Assembly: GCA_945870465.1 (NCBI GenBank)
Contig: CAMBSS010000019.1
Location: forward strand, 1 to 38,337
DNA: 38,337 nucleotides
Source: Bordetella parapertussis
Lineage (GTDB): Bacteria; Pseudomonadota; Gammaproteobacteria; Burkholderiales; SG8-41
Reading direction: 5' to 3'
The notes below the pieces were generated by a model. That model was not told the origin of the DNA. It made no database searches and saw only the letters and a list, made by a program, of their open reading frames with translations. This document shows, one piece after another, positions 15,584 to 25,600 of this stretch. The position numbers were made by a program, and so were the translations under genes. Every line of letters starts with the position of its first letter. Within the stretch, counting starts at the first letter, position 1.

Positions 15584-16105
15584 CTAGCCCCCGCGTATTG
15601 CCTTGGCCGCAAAAGCCCACACCGCATCGACCGCCGAGCTCAGCGATTCAAGCGGCGGAATGCCTTTGGGCAAGGTCACGCCGAGTATCCTGACGAACAA
15701 TATGTAACTGCCCAGCGCAAACAACACCGAGGTCAGTATGTTGGCCCGCCACTTGCCGCGATTGAACCCGGCCGTCAGCACCAGCAGATATACGATCGTC
15801 GACAGCAGGTAGCCGGCACGGTCGAACACCCAGAAATACAGCGCGGTCCACACCGTCACGCCGCCGATCAGCCACAGGTACCGCAAATCCTCGCGCGGGG
15901 CCTTGACAGGCGGCGCATCGTCTTTTTTCAGCGTCTCGACAAACAGCAGGATAGCGGCTGCAACCAGGGCAATGCCGAGCAGGACCGGAAATGCCTTGGG
16001 CCCGAGCGGATCGCCGATTTCTAGCGTGGGGATCTGCTTGGTCGCATATAAATACACGGCGGCGAGCAACAGGGCAACAGCGCCGATAATCCGATCTCTC
16101 ATCAT
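15584..16105 (-). CDS. tctB: TctB-family small membrane subunit
   Basis: 173 residues with four predicted membrane spans (IIGAVALLLAAVYLYA; FPVLLGIALVAAAILLFVE; YLWLIGGVTVWTALYFWVF; NILTSVLFALGSYILFVRI). The phrase LGPKAFPVLLG is typical of TctB. It partners the TctA encoded directly downstream. A second ATG directly follows the first, so the exact start is uncertain by one codon. The ThDP enzyme gene ends 4 bases upstream, so it belongs to the same operon. Confidence 0.88.
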   Translation of the reverse strand: MMRDRIIGAVALLLAAVYLYATKQIPTLEIGDPLGPKAFPVLLGIALVAAAILLFVETLKKDDAPPVKAPREDLRYLWLIGGVTVWTALYFWVFDRAGYLLSTIVYLLVLTAGFNRGKWRANILTSVLFALGSYILFVRILGVTLPKGIPPLESLSSAVDAVWAFAAKAIRGG

Positions 16106-16109
16106 GGCA

Positions 16110-17723
16110 TCACATCTGGTGCTTGTATTCGGCGGGATTGATGCGCGCCTCGATCAGCGTAAAGCGTTTGCTGTTCAGCGCGACGCGCGCGACTTTTTTC
16201 AGTTCCATGACGTTGTTGACGACGAAACCGTTGCCGCCGTAGGCCTCGGCCAGCATTACGTAATCCGGGCTGCCCATGGTGACGCCCGTCTCGGGCAATT
16301 TCATGCGTTCCTGCTTCAGCTTGATCAGCGACAGCGTGTCGTCGCGGAACACCACCAGCGTCAATGCGAGTTTATGCTGGGAGAGCAACGCCATTTCGCC
16401 AATCACCATGTCGAGGCCCGCCTCTCCCATCATCGCCAGCACCGGCCGCTTGGGAAACATCATCTTTGCGGCGATCGCCGACGGCAGCGCATAACCCATG
16501 GTGCCAAGGCCGTTGGACTGCAGCAGCCGCCGCGGCTCGAACGACTGCCACACGTGATTGATCAGGATGCGGTGCGAGCCGGTGTCTATGGTGGCAATGG
16601 TGTCGCGCGGAAACACTTCGCGCAGCGCCAGCGCGACCTGGTAAGGGCCGAGGCCCTTGACCGGATTGCTCTCGATTGCGTGCTGTATGGTTCGGCGGTA
16701 ACGGTCGAGGTCGGCGTCCAGCCAGCGTGAAGGCGCACGCTTGGGCGCGGCCTGCGTGAGCGTATGCAGGCAGCCAACGATGCTCCCCGTATATTCGTAG
16801 GTGCTGCGGTAAACGTGGTGCGTATTAGGCACGATATCGATATTGACCGTGGCTTTTTTCTCGTCCCACGGCGCGATCCAGTCGGCACGCAACTCGACCG
16901 GGTCGAAGCCGACCGTCAATATCAGGTCGGCTTCCCGCACGTGCGCCATGTGGATCTTGTCGACCACCGGGCTCAAGCCGGTGGCGCCTGCGCATAGCGG
17001 GTGATCTTCCGGCACCACGCCTTTGGCCTTGTAGGTTGCAATGAAGGGCACGCGCCACGCTTCGATGAAAAGTTTGAATTCGCGTTCGGCACCGTCGATC
17101 TGCACGCCCACGCCGACCAGCGCCAGCGGCCGTTTGGCTTTCTTGAGCAGCGCTTCGATCGGCATGCGGTCTTCGCGCCGCGGCAGGGTACGCACCGTAA
17201 CGGGGGCGAAGCGCCGGGCTTCGGCCTGTTCCATGCCAGCCACATCGGTAGGCACGTTGAAATGCACCGGGCCGGGCAGCGCCTGGCGCGCGATCGCAAT
17301 CCCCTTGCGCACCTGGTCGAACGCGTTTTTCGACGCGATCGTCGTCGTCCATTTGACGAGAGGGCGCAGCAACGACTCCTGGTCGATCAGCTGGTGGGTG
17401 TAAATCGACTTCAGGCTGGTAGCGATCTCGCCAGTGAGCACGATGACGGCCGAACGGTCGAGCAAAGCCTGCGCGACTGCCGTCGTCGTATTGGTAATGC
17501 CCGGGCCAAGGGTGGCCACCAGCACGCCGGGCTTGCCGGTAAGCTGATAGGTCGCATCGGCCATGATGCCGGCGCCCAGTTCCTGCTTGGTGAGGATGAA
17601 TTTGATGCCGACTTTGCGAAAAGCCTCGAGCAATTCCAGCACTTCGCCGCCGGGGATGCCGAACGCGAACCTGACGCCGTCCTCGTACAGTGCGCTGGCT
17701 ATGATGTCTGCTGTCTTGGGCAC
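16110..17723 (-). CDS. acetolactate synthase-family thiamine-diphosphate enzyme with altered cofactor motif
   Basis: 537 residues from a GTG at 17723 with GGGAGAG upstream; longer readings lack homology. The N-terminal domain has FGIPGGEVLELLEAF and the activating Glu in LTKQELGAGIMAD. The middle domain follows, and the C-terminal domain holds GLGTMGYALPSAIAAKM. The Mg/ThDP motif, normally GDG...N, is GEAGLDM with FRDDTLSLIKLKQ 27 residues later: Asp is replaced by Glu and the Asn ligand by Arg. The family makes or breaks C-C bonds of 2-keto acids. The gene leads the tctBA operon, divergent from the FAD oxidase. Whether it binds ThDP normally is open. Confidence 0.86.
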   Translation of the reverse strand: MPKTADIIASALYEDGVRFAFGIPGGEVLELLEAFRKVGIKFILTKQELGAGIMADATYQLTGKPGVLVATLGPGITNTTTAVAQALLDRSAVIVLTGEIATSLKSIYTHQLIDQESLLRPLVKWTTTIASKNAFDQVRKGIAIARQALPGPVHFNVPTDVAGMEQAEARRFAPVTVRTLPRREDRMPIEALLKKAKRPLALVGVGVQIDGAEREFKLFIEAWRVPFIATYKAKGVVPEDHPLCAGATGLSPVVDKIHMAHVREADLILTVGFDPVELRADWIAPWDEKKATVNIDIVPNTHHVYRSTYEYTGSIVGCLHTLTQAAPKRAPSRWLDADLDRYRRTIQHAIESNPVKGLGPYQVALALREVFPRDTIATIDTGSHRILINHVWQSFEPRRLLQSNGLGTMGYALPSAIAAKMMFPKRPVLAMMGEAGLDMVIGEMALLSQHKLALTLVVFRDDTLSLIKLKQERMKLPETGVTMGSPDYVMLAEAYGGNGFVVNNVMELKKVARVALNSKRFTLIEARINPAEYKHQM

Positions 17724-17860
17724 TACGGTACTCTCCCTCTCGCCGGTATGTGCGGCCAACCGCGCCGCGCTGGATATCTTTGGAACAAATCCGGATGAGC
17801 CGCGATGATAGCATGGGCTTTTCGGGAATCGTGCGCCCGCATCGGCCACTTGGCGCGGCC

Positions 17861-17890
17861 TTGCTGGCGGCAAATCGCGGTTGCTATACT
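17861..17890 (+). promoter_or_regulatory. candidate promoter of the FAD-linked oxidase gene
   Basis: TTGCTG at 17861-17866 and TATACT at 17885-17890 are separated by 18 bases, in the 287-base divergent gap. Transcription would start near 17897 and leave a leader of about 114 bases. Only the -10 is a good match. Confidence 0.35.
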
Positions 17891-18010
17891 CGCCCCACTC
17901 GACAAGGCAGGCTCGACGAAGAAAAAAACCGCGTCGTGGCAAGGCCTGTTCTTGCCGGAAATCCACACGGCCACCGGCAGCTGACGCTGCGCCTCATATA
18001 CAATGAAACA

Positions 18011-19438
18011 ATGAACGACCAATCCCAGCTTGTAACCGACTTGCCGCAACGCCTCGCCACAATCGTCGGCGCGAAAGGCGTGGTCACCGATGCCGCCGAG
18101 ATGGCGCCTTACCTCGCCGACTGGCGCGATCTCTACAAAGGCAGCGCGATTGCCGTAGTGCGTCCCGCCAATACGGCGGAAGTCGCAGCGGTGGTCAAGC
18201 TCTGCGCCGAAACGCGCACGCCCGTCGTGCCGCAGGGCGGCAATACCGGCATGTGCGGCGCGGCGACGCCGGATACCGCGGGCAACGCGGTAGTCATGTC
18301 GCTGGGCCGCATGAACAGGATCATCGAAGTCAATGCACTTAACAATACGATGACAGTCGAAGCGGGCTGCATACTCGCCAACATCCAGCAGGCGGCAGCC
18401 GATGTCGACCGCCTGTTCCCCTTAAGCCTGGGTGCCGAAGGCAGTTGCGTGATCGGCGGCAATATCTCGACCAACGCGGGCGGCATCAACGTCCTGCGCT
18501 ATGGCAATACGCGCGATCTTGTGCTTGGGATTGAAGCCGTGCTGCCCGATGGCAGTGTTTGGAACGGCCTGAAGGGGCTGCGCAAGGACAACACCGGTTA
18601 CGATCTCAAGCATTTGTTCATCGGCGCCGAAGGCACGCTGGGCATTATTACGCAGGCGGTGCTGAAGCTGTTCCCGCGGCCGCACGCCAATGTGACTGCG
18701 TTTGCAGGCATCGCCGACCCGGCGCGCGCAGTCGAACTGCTGGCGCTGCTGCGCGAGCATTGCGGTGAAGGCATCAGTGCGTTTGAACTCATTTCGCGCA
18801 ATGTCCTCGAGCTGGTGGTGCGCCGCATTCCCGGCACGCGCGATCCCCTGCCTGCGCCTTATCCCTGGTACGTGCTGACCGAGCTTACCGATGCGCAGGA
18901 CGACGGCGCATTACGTTCGACCGTCGAGCAGGCGCTGGCGGACGGCATCGAGCGCGGCTTCGCCACCGACGCAGTGATCGCCGAAAACGAAGCGCAGGGC
19001 AAGGCGCTGTGGCGCATGCGCGAATCGATACCGGATGCCGCCAAGGCCGAAGGCCTGGTCTACCGCCACGACATCGCGGTGGCGGTGAGCCAGATTCCGG
19101 AATTCATCACGACCGCCAGCGCGGCGCTTGAAAAAGAATTTCCCGGCGTGCGCATCATCTGCTTCGGCCACCTCGGCGACGGCAACCTGCATTTCAATGC
19201 CTTCGTGCCGGGCCGCGAACGCAGCGATACGGTCGCGCGCACCATGACCGACGTCAATCGCCTGGTGCATGACATCGTGCAGCAGTTCGGCGGCAGCATC
19301 AGCGCAGAGCATGGCATAGGCCAATCCAAGCGCGACGAACTCGCGCACTACAAAAGCGCTACCGAACTCGATCTCATGCGCATCGTGAAAAAAGCGCTGG
19401 ATCCGCACAACCTGATGAACCCGGGCAAGGTGCTCTGA
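18011..19438 (+). CDS. FAD-linked D-2-hydroxyacid dehydrogenase (GlcD / D-2-hydroxyglutarate dehydrogenase type)
   Basis: 475 residues from ATG 18011. The FAD-binding half shows VVPQGGNTGMCGAATPD, SLGAEGSCVIGGNISTNAGG and LFIGAEGTLGIITQAVLKL. The C-terminal half has the metal-site His residues in CFGHLGDGNLHFNAF and SAEHGIGQSKRDEL, and ends DPHNLMNPGKVL. It oxidises a D-2-hydroxy acid (lactate, glycolate, hydroxyglutarate or similar) to the keto acid and passes electrons to a quinone or flavoprotein. It is divergent from the ThDP-enzyme/tct operon, so it may act on the same carboxylate route. No good ribosome site is visible. It stands alone, convergent with the MAPEG gene. Confidence 0.9.
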   Translation: MNDQSQLVTDLPQRLATIVGAKGVVTDAAEMAPYLADWRDLYKGSAIAVVRPANTAEVAAVVKLCAETRTPVVPQGGNTGMCGAATPDTAGNAVVMSLGRMNRIIEVNALNNTMTVEAGCILANIQQAAADVDRLFPLSLGAEGSCVIGGNISTNAGGINVLRYGNTRDLVLGIEAVLPDGSVWNGLKGLRKDNTGYDLKHLFIGAEGTLGIITQAVLKLFPRPHANVTAFAGIADPARAVELLALLREHCGEGISAFELISRNVLELVVRRIPGTRDPLPAPYPWYVLTELTDAQDDGALRSTVEQALADGIERGFATDAVIAENEAQGKALWRMRESIPDAAKAEGLVYRHDIAVAVSQIPEFITTASAALEKEFPGVRIICFGHLGDGNLHFNAFVPGRERSDTVARTMTDVNRLVHDIVQQFGGSISAEHGIGQSKRDELAHYKSATELDLMRIVKKALDPHNLMNPGKVL

Positions 19439-19484
19439 ACCGCACTACCTGCCGCTCAATACCGCGGAGCCTGTCAGGCAGTTT

Positions 19485-19856
19485 TCAAACCGAGGCGACG
19501 AACAGGCCGACCACGCAGCCCATGCCCACTGTCCACGCGATGGAACGCAAGGCGGCAGCGTCCTTGATATACAGCAACAGATGGGCGACACGCGCGACGA
19601 CAAAGGCAATCGCCAGGCCATCGACGAGCGGTTGCGACGCATGCGCGAGATGCGCAATGATGACCGCCGCCGCAAATGGCGGGAACGCCTCGAACGCATT
19701 CAGATGTGCCCAGTAGGCACGCTGTTTCGCGGGCGGCAACTGCTCGATGCCCACGCGCGGCGCATGGTTGTTGTAATTCGGGCGCAACTTGGCGTAGCCG
19801 ACCGCGATATACGGCAACATGGCCGCCACCAGCACCATCCAATAAGCCAGGGTCAT
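19485..19856 (-). CDS. MAPEG-family small membrane protein
   Basis: 123 residues, largely hydrophobic, with about four membrane spans. It begins MTLAYWMVLVAAMLPYIAV. The stretch RAYWAHLNAFEAFPPFAAAVIIA is the MAPEG signature (Asn-x-x-Glu), and ARVAHLLLYIKD follows. MAPEG proteins are membrane glutathione transferase/peroxidase relatives; the bacterial members are mostly uncharacterised. It is convergent with the FAD oxidase gene and divergent from msrB. Confidence 0.82.
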   Translation of the reverse strand: MTLAYWMVLVAAMLPYIAVGYAKLRPNYNNHAPRVGIEQLPPAKQRAYWAHLNAFEAFPPFAAAVIIAHLAHASQPLVDGLAIAFVVARVAHLLLYIKDAAALRSIAWTVGMGCVVGLFVASV

Positions 19857-19954
19857 TCACCGCTCCCGTTATGCCGCACTTTTCGCGGTACGGCTTCTAT
19901 GTTAAATCCTGCGCATGTAAGATTACGCCAAATGCCAAGATAAATTTGCAGCTT

Positions 19955-19972
19955 GCCGGGGAAACTCCCGGC
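19955..19972 (+). other. hairpin in the msrB leader
   Basis: GCCGGG-GAAACT-CCCGGC forms a 6-bp stem about 40 bases upstream of the msrB start, bracketed by TTGCC and GGCAA. It could influence translation. It does not match a riboswitch that I recognise and is not followed by a T-run. Confidence 0.3.
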
Positions 19973-20013
19973 GGGCAATCAGGTCAAACCCGACTCCAGC
20001 GAAAGAGCACGCC

Positions 20014-20409
20014 ATGTCAGACAAAATCGAAAAGACCGATCAAGAATGGAAAGCGGCGCTCACACCTGAGCAATTCGAAGTCGCGCGCAAAAAAGGCACG
20101 GAGCGCGCGTTTACGGGCGCCTACTGGGACAATCACGAGGCGGGCACCTACCGCTGTATCTGCTGCGACAATGAACTTTTCCGCTCCGATCACAAATTTG
20201 AATCCGGCACCGGCTGGCCCAGTTTCTGGCAGCCGGCGGTTAACGACAACGTCGCCACCGAAGAGGACAACGGCTTTTTCATGCGCCGCACCGAAGCGCT
20301 GTGCCAGCGCTGCGGCGCGCACCTCGGCCACGTTTTCGAAGACGGGCCGAAACCGACGGGGCTGCGCTATTGCATCAATTCGGCATCACTCAGGTTCGAC
20401 AAAAAGTAA
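20014..20409 (+). CDS. msrB: peptide-methionine (R)-S-oxide reductase MsrB
   Basis: 131 residues. It reduces methionine-R-sulfoxide in proteins. The zinc-binding pairs are visible in [10 protein letters not shown] and [22 protein letters not shown] and the catalytic [13 protein letters not shown] motif (a Cys codon, not TGA) are present. It is cytoplasmic, with no signal peptide. It precedes yciB-bolA-parvulin, an order I associate with betaproteobacteria. GAAAGAG lies about 6 bases before the ATG. Confidence 0.96.
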   Translation: MSDKIEKTDQEWKAALTPEQFEVARKKGTERAFTGAYWDNHEAGTYRCICCDNELFRSDHKFESGTGWPSFWQPAVNDNVATEEDNGFFMRRTEALCQRCGAHLGHVFEDGPKPTGLRYCINSASLRFDKK

Positions 20410-20478
20410 GCCGTGCCCCGCCGTGCGCGTGAATTCCCGCATGGACAACGCAGCGCCTAAACCCGATAATTGCTCTCT

Positions 20479-21018
20479 ATGAAATTTCTGTTCGACCTCC
20501 TTCCGGTCATTCTGTTTTTTGCCGCCTTCAAATTCTTCGGGATTTATATTGCCACCGGGGTGGCGATCGCGGCGACCTTCCTCCAGATCGGCTGGCTGTT
20601 GCTGCGCAAGCGCAAAATCGACAACATGCTGTGGGTGAGTCTCGGCGTCATCACCGTCTTCGGCGGCGCCACCCTGCTGCTGCACGATGAAACCTTCATC
20701 AAGTGGAAACCGACCGTGCTCTACTGGCTGTTCGGCGCCACGCTGCTGATCGCGGAATTCGCATTCCGCAAGAACCTGATCAAGGCGATGATGGAAAAGC
20801 AGATGACTCTGCCCGCCGCGGTCTGGCGCAAACTGCTTTTCAGCTGGACCGGATTTTTTGCGGTGATGGGCGTGCTCAATCTTTATGTGGCGTTCAACTT
20901 CCCGACCGACACCTGGGTGAACTTCAAATTGTTCGGCGGCATGGGGCTGATGCTGGTGTTCGTGCTGTTGCAGGGAGTGATGCTCGCCAAACATCTGGAC
21001 GACGGACAGGTCAAATGA
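20479..21018 (+). CDS. yciB: inner-membrane septation/spanning protein YciB
   Basis: 179 residues with five membrane spans. The start [19 protein letters not shown] and the segments [19 protein letters not shown] and [16 protein letters not shown] are characteristic. YciB (IspZ) is linked to cell-envelope and septum integrity. The ATG at 20479 is favoured over an in-frame codon three positions earlier by the family N-terminus. Its stop overlaps the bolA start (ATGA), so the two are coupled. Confidence 0.94.
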   Translation: MKFLFDLLPVILFFAAFKFFGIYIATGVAIAATFLQIGWLLLRKRKIDNMLWVSLGVITVFGGATLLLHDETFIKWKPTVLYWLFGATLLIAEFAFRKNLIKAMMEKQMTLPAAVWRKLLFSWTGFFAVMGVLNLYVAFNFPTDTWVNFKLFGGMGLMLVFVLLQGVMLAKHLDDGQVK

Positions 21019-21281
21019 AAGACACGCTGGATCGTATCGAGCAAAAACTTGCGGTGCTCTCGCCGGACAGCATTGAGCTGATAGACGACAGCGAGAAACA
21101 CGCCGGGCACGAAGGCGCGAAAGGCGGTGGCGGGCATTTCGAACTGATCATCGTCTCGCCGCTTTTCGAGGGAAAATCAAGCCAGGCGCGCCATCGCATG
21201 ATCCACGCTGCTCTGGGCGAGATGCTGGAGCGGGAGATTCACGCGATCTCGATCAAGGCGTATACTCCTGACGAAATTTAG
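21015..21281 (+). CDS. bolA: BolA-family protein
   Basis: 88 residues: [17 protein letters not shown], then [15 protein letters not shown] and the core [19 protein letters not shown] with [13 protein letters not shown]. BolA proteins work with monothiol glutaredoxins in iron-sulfur cluster handling. The start codon overlaps the yciB stop (ATGA). The parvulin gene begins about 20 bases after the stop, so all three are likely one transcript. Confidence 0.94.
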   Translation: MKDTLDRIEQKLAVLSPDSIELIDDSEKHAGHEGAKGGGGHFELIIVSPLFEGKSSQARHRMIHAALGEMLEREIHAISIKAYTPDEI

Positions 21282-21302
21282 TACTCAACCAAGGAAATCA
21301 TG

Positions 21303-22100
21303 ATGAAATTACTGACTATTCCGTCGGTTGCCGTGATCGTGGTCTCATTGTCGTTTGCCGGCGCGACGAGCCACGCGCAATCCGCCAGCGCCGTCGCCAA
21401 GGTCAACGGCAAGGAAATCCCGCAAAGCCGCGCCGACTTCGTCGTCAAGACCAATGTGGCGCAAGGCCAGCCGGACACGCCGGACCTGCGCGCCCGCGTA
21501 CGCGAAGTCCTCATCCGCAATGAAATCCTCTCGCAGGAAGCGGTCAAAAAGGGCCTCGACAAAACCCCCGACTTCGTGAGCCAGCTCGAATTGAACCGGC
21601 AGGAAGCCCTGGTCAACGCCTACATCCAGGATTTTATCAAGGGCAACGCGGTCGGCGACGATGCCATCAAGGCCGAGTACGATCGCGCCAAATCGCAGGC
21701 AGGCGACAAGGAATACAAAGCACGCCACATCCTGGTCAAGGACGAAAACGAAGCCAAGCAGATCATTGCCCAACTCAAGAAAGGCGGCAGTTTCGAAAAG
21801 ATTGCCGCGCAAAAATCCGAAGACCAGGGCTCCAAGGACAAAGGCGGTGATCTCGACTGGGCGCCGGGTGGACGCTATGTTCCGGCGTTCAGCGATGCGC
21901 TGAAAAAACTCAAGAAGGGCCAGTTGACCGATACCGCGGTGCAAACCCAGTTCGGCTGGCACGTGATCAAGCTCGACGACGAGCGCGCGATGAAGATTCC
22001 GCCAATCGAGGAAGTCAAAGGGCAGATCCTGCAGGGCCTGCAGCGCCAGCAGATCGACAAACTGCTCACCGACCTGCGCGGCAAGGCCAAGATCGAATAG
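21303..22100 (+). CDS. periplasmic parvulin-type peptidyl-prolyl isomerase
   Basis: About 265 residues. The signal peptide ends near SHAQSASA. An N-terminal chaperone-like helical part is followed by one parvulin domain (about 136-230) with KARHILVKDENEAKQIIAQLKKGGSFEKIA, GGDLDWAPGGRYVPAFSDAL and FGWHVIKLDD. It helps fold exported proteins. Two adjacent ATGs occur (21300, 21303); the second is better spaced from AAGGAAA. A strong terminator follows. Confidence 0.92.
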   Translation: MKLLTIPSVAVIVVSLSFAGATSHAQSASAVAKVNGKEIPQSRADFVVKTNVAQGQPDTPDLRARVREVLIRNEILSQEAVKKGLDKTPDFVSQLELNRQEALVNAYIQDFIKGNAVGDDAIKAEYDRAKSQAGDKEYKARHILVKDENEAKQIIAQLKKGGSFEKIAAQKSEDQGSKDKGGDLDWAPGGRYVPAFSDALKKLKKGQLTDTAVQTQFGWHVIKLDDERAMKIPPIEEVKGQILQGLQRQQIDKLLTDLRGKAKIE

Positions 22101-22113
22101 CTTTGGTTTGTAG

Positions 22114-22150
22114 AAAAAAAACGGCGCACCACGGTGCGCCGTTTTTATTT
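22114..22150. terminator. bidirectional rho-independent terminator
   Basis: ACGGCGCACC (22121-22130) pairs with GGTGCGCCGT (22133-22142), about 9-10 bp of stem. A run of A precedes it and TTTTATTT follows. It serves the parvulin gene on the plus strand and, through the A-run, the EF-hand/BON gene on the minus strand, whose stop lies in the tail. Confidence 0.92.
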
Positions 22151-22642
22151 CCGCACGACCAGATTGCTCTCGACTTTTTTGACGCCCTGGACACGGCCTG
22201 CCAACTGCACGGCGCGCGCGGCCTGCTTCCCGGTGTCGACTGTCCCTTTGAGTCTCACTACCCCGGCTATGGTTTCAACGTGAACGTCGGCTGATTTCAT
22301 ATCCTTAGCCTTCAGCAACGCGAGCTTCACCTTGCTGGTGATCAAGCCGTCGCTGTTGTAATTGCCGCCACGCTGCCGTGCCAGGGCGGCTTTCAGTTTG
22401 AGGTACTCGTCTTCGCTCAGGCGGCCATCGCGGTTTTCATCGGATAAGGCAAATCGTCCTGCAACTTGCTTGTCTGCCCTGGCTTCCTGGTACGACAGAA
22501 AACCGTCCTTGTTGATATCCAGGCGCGAGAAATGCGGATTGGGCTTCTTTGCCGTCGCCTCATTTGCAGCGGCAGCCTGCGTTGCAAAGTACCCGCAACA
22601 CGCAACTGTCAGCGCCAGCCCAAGTTGAACGGTGGCCCGCAT
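22145..22642 (-). CDS. periplasmic EF-hand plus BON-domain protein
   Basis: 165 residues. The start at 22642 has GGGGAGG about 6 bases upstream; a longer reading has no support. A signal peptide (ATVQLGLALTVACCGYFATQAAA) is followed by two EF-hand loops, DINKDGFLSYQE and DENRDGRLSEDE, with all the expected acidic ligands. A C-terminal BON domain covers about residues 103-165 (SKVKLALLKAK, GVVRLKGTVDTGKQAARA, GVKKVESNLVVRK). EF-hands bind calcium and BON domains bind membranes or partners in the envelope. This combination is not one I know as characterised. It is read after purL, 38 bases from its stop. Confidence 0.87.
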   Translation of the reverse strand: MRATVQLGLALTVACCGYFATQAAAANEATAKKPNPHFSRLDINKDGFLSYQEARADKQVAGRFALSDENRDGRLSEDEYLKLKAALARQRGGNYNSDGLITSKVKLALLKAKDMKSADVHVETIAGVVRLKGTVDTGKQAARAVQLAGRVQGVKKVESNLVVRK

Positions 22643-22680
22643 AACGCCTCCCCTGACAATTCCGAATCCTGAATCCTGAA

Positions 22681-25600
22681 TTATCCAACCCATTTGCGCG
22701 CGTTGCGGAACATGCGTAACCACGGCCCGTCTTCTTTCCAGTCCGATGGATGCCATGAGTTCTGCACAGTGCGAAACACCCGCTCCGGGTGCGGCATCAA
22801 TATCGTGAACCTGCCATCAGCGGTTGTGAGGCCCGTAATACCGCCGGGCGCACCATTAGGATTGTACGGATAGCTATCGGTCGCCGCACCCCGGTTATCC
22901 ACAAAGCGCAGCGCAACAATGGCCTTGCCGCGTTGCTCGTCGCTGGCGAATTCCGTATAGCCCTCCCCGTGCGCGACCGCAATCGGCAGCCGGCTGCCCG
23001 CCATGCCCGCGTAAAACAGCGAAGGCGAAGCCATCACCTCCGCCATCACGAAGCGCGCTTCGAACTGTTCGGACTTGTTGCGCACAAAATGCGGCCACGC
23101 ATCGCTGCCGGGAATGATCTCGTGCAGGTTGCTCATCATCTGGCAGCCGTTGCACACGCCCAGCGCGAAACTGTCGTTGCGCCCGAAGAACGCCGCGAAC
23201 TCATCGCGCGCGCGCGGATTGAACAGTATCGACTTCGCCCAGCCCTCGCCCGCTCCCAGCACGTCGCCGTAGGAAAAACCGCCGCAGGCGGCAAAGCCTT
23301 TAAAATCCGCCAGCGTGACGCGGCCGGCGATGATGTCGCTCATGTGCACGTCGAACGCGTCGAAACCGGCGCGGTCGAACGCCGCGCCCATTTCGATCTG
23401 ACCATTGACGCCCTGCTCGCGCAAAATCGCGATGCGCGGCCGAGCTCTGTTTACGAAAGGCGCCGCGATATCTTCAGCAGGATCGAAAGTGAGATGCGGC
23501 GAAATGCCGGGATCACCCGCATCGAGCAGACGGTCGTATTCCTGCTGCGCGCACAGCGGATTGTCGCGCAGGCTTTGCATGTGAAACGTCGTCTGCGACC
23601 ACACGCGATGCAAATCCGCTCGCTGCGCGCTATAGACTTCGGTGCCGCCGCAGGCAATACCGATACGGTCGCCCGTCACTGCCCGGCCTATCTCCAGATA
23701 CGCCTCAGCCAATCCCGCGTTTTTGAATGCGTCGCGCACAGTCTGCAAATCGTTATCGCGCACCTGCAATACCGCGCCCAATTCCTCATTGAAGAGCTGG
23801 GCGATGGCGTCACCCCTGGTCAGTGAGATCTCCAGTCCGGCGCGCGCCGCGAACGCCATTTCGCACAGGGTTACGAACAACCCGCCGTCGGAACGGTCGT
23901 GATAAGCAAGAATACGCCCCGCTGCGTTCAGCCCCTGCACGACCTCAAACCATTCTGCAAGCTGCCGCGGCGCATCCAGATCCGGCGCGACGCTGCCTAT
24001 GCAACCGTAAACCTGCGCCAGCGCCGATGCGCCGAGCCGGTTCTTTCCCATGCCCAGGTCAAGCAGCACCAGCACGGTATTGCCGCAGTCCAGGCGCAGT
24101 TGCGGCGTCAACGTTTTGCGCGTATCCGTCACGCGGGCGAACGCCGACACGATCAGCGATAGCGGCGCGGTCACTTGTTTGGCGACGCTGCCGTCGCTCC
24201 ACGTCGTCTTCATCGACATCGAATCCTTGCCGACGGGGATGCTAATGCCGAGTTCCGGACACAGTTCCATGCCGACCGCGCGCACGGTGTCGTAGAGCGC
24301 GGCGTCTTCGCCGGGGTGTCCTGCTGCCGCCATCCAGTTCGCGGACAATTTGATATCGCCGATGGCGGCAATCGGTGCCGCCGCAATATTGGTGATCGCC
24401 TCGCCCACCGCCATGCGTCCCGAGGCCGGCGCATCGATGAGCGCGAGCTGGGTGCGCTCGCCCATCGCCATCGCTTCGCCGCCGTGCTCGTAGAACCCTG
24501 CGAGCGTTACCGCAACATCGGCGACCGGCACCTGCCATGGCCCCACCATCTGGTCGCGCGCGGTCATGCCGCCTACCGTGCGGTCGCCAATTGAAATCAG
24601 GAAAGTTTTGTCGGCCACGGAAGGCAGGCGCAGCACACGCAAACAGGCCTCGCCTAAATCGATCTTCGAAGTATCGAATGACACCGCAAGCGGCGCGCGA
24701 TGCGCAACCTCGCGCAGCATTTTGGGCGGTTTGCCCAGCAGCACCGAAAGTTCCATGTCGACCGGTGCGTTTTTGAACGCAGAATCGCCGACGACCAGTT
24801 TGTCATCCGCTGTGGCCGTGCCGACTACTGCACACGGACAGCGCTCGCGCGCGCAGATCGCCTTGAAACGGTCGAGGTCCGCGGGCGCAATCGCGAGCAC
24901 GTAGCGCTCCTGGGATTCGTTGCACCAGATCTGCAGCGGCGACATGCCGGGCTCTTCACTCGGGATGGTGCGCAAATCGAACAGCCCGCCGCGTTCGGCA
25001 CCGTGCACAAGCTCAGGCAACGCGTTCGACAACCCACCGGCGCCGACGTCGTGTATGGACAAGATCGGATTGCCAGCACCCAGTTCCCAGCAGCGGTCTA
25101 TCACCTCCTGCGCGCGGCGCTGGATTTCCGCATTGCCGCGCTGCACGGAATCGAAATCAAGGTTTTCAATGTTGGCGCCGGTCTGCATGCTCGATGCAGC
25201 CCCGCCGCCCAATCCGATCAGCATGCCCGGTCCGCCAATCTGGATCAGCAACGCGCCGGCATCCAGGCCGCGCTTGTGCGAATGCTGCGCGGAAATATTG
25301 CCGAGGCCGCCCGCAATCATGATCGGCTTGTGGTAGCCGCGCATCTCGCCGGCGACTTCCTGCTCGAAAGTGCGAAAATAACCGCACAGGTTCGGCCGTC
25401 CGAATTCATTATTGAACGCAGCGCCCCCGATCGGCCCGTCGAGCATGATCTGCAGCGCAGACGATATGCGTCCCGGGCGCCCGTAAGGATTGATCTCCCA
25501 CGGCTGGACAAAATCCGGAATCCGCAGGTTCGATACGCTGAAACCGCTCAAGCCCGCTTTCGGCTTGGCGCCGCGCCCGGTGGCGCCTTCGTCGCGTATT

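Noticed and set aside
20014..20409. MsrB as a second selenoprotein
   Set aside because: The catalytic residue in GLRYCIN is an ordinary Cys codon.
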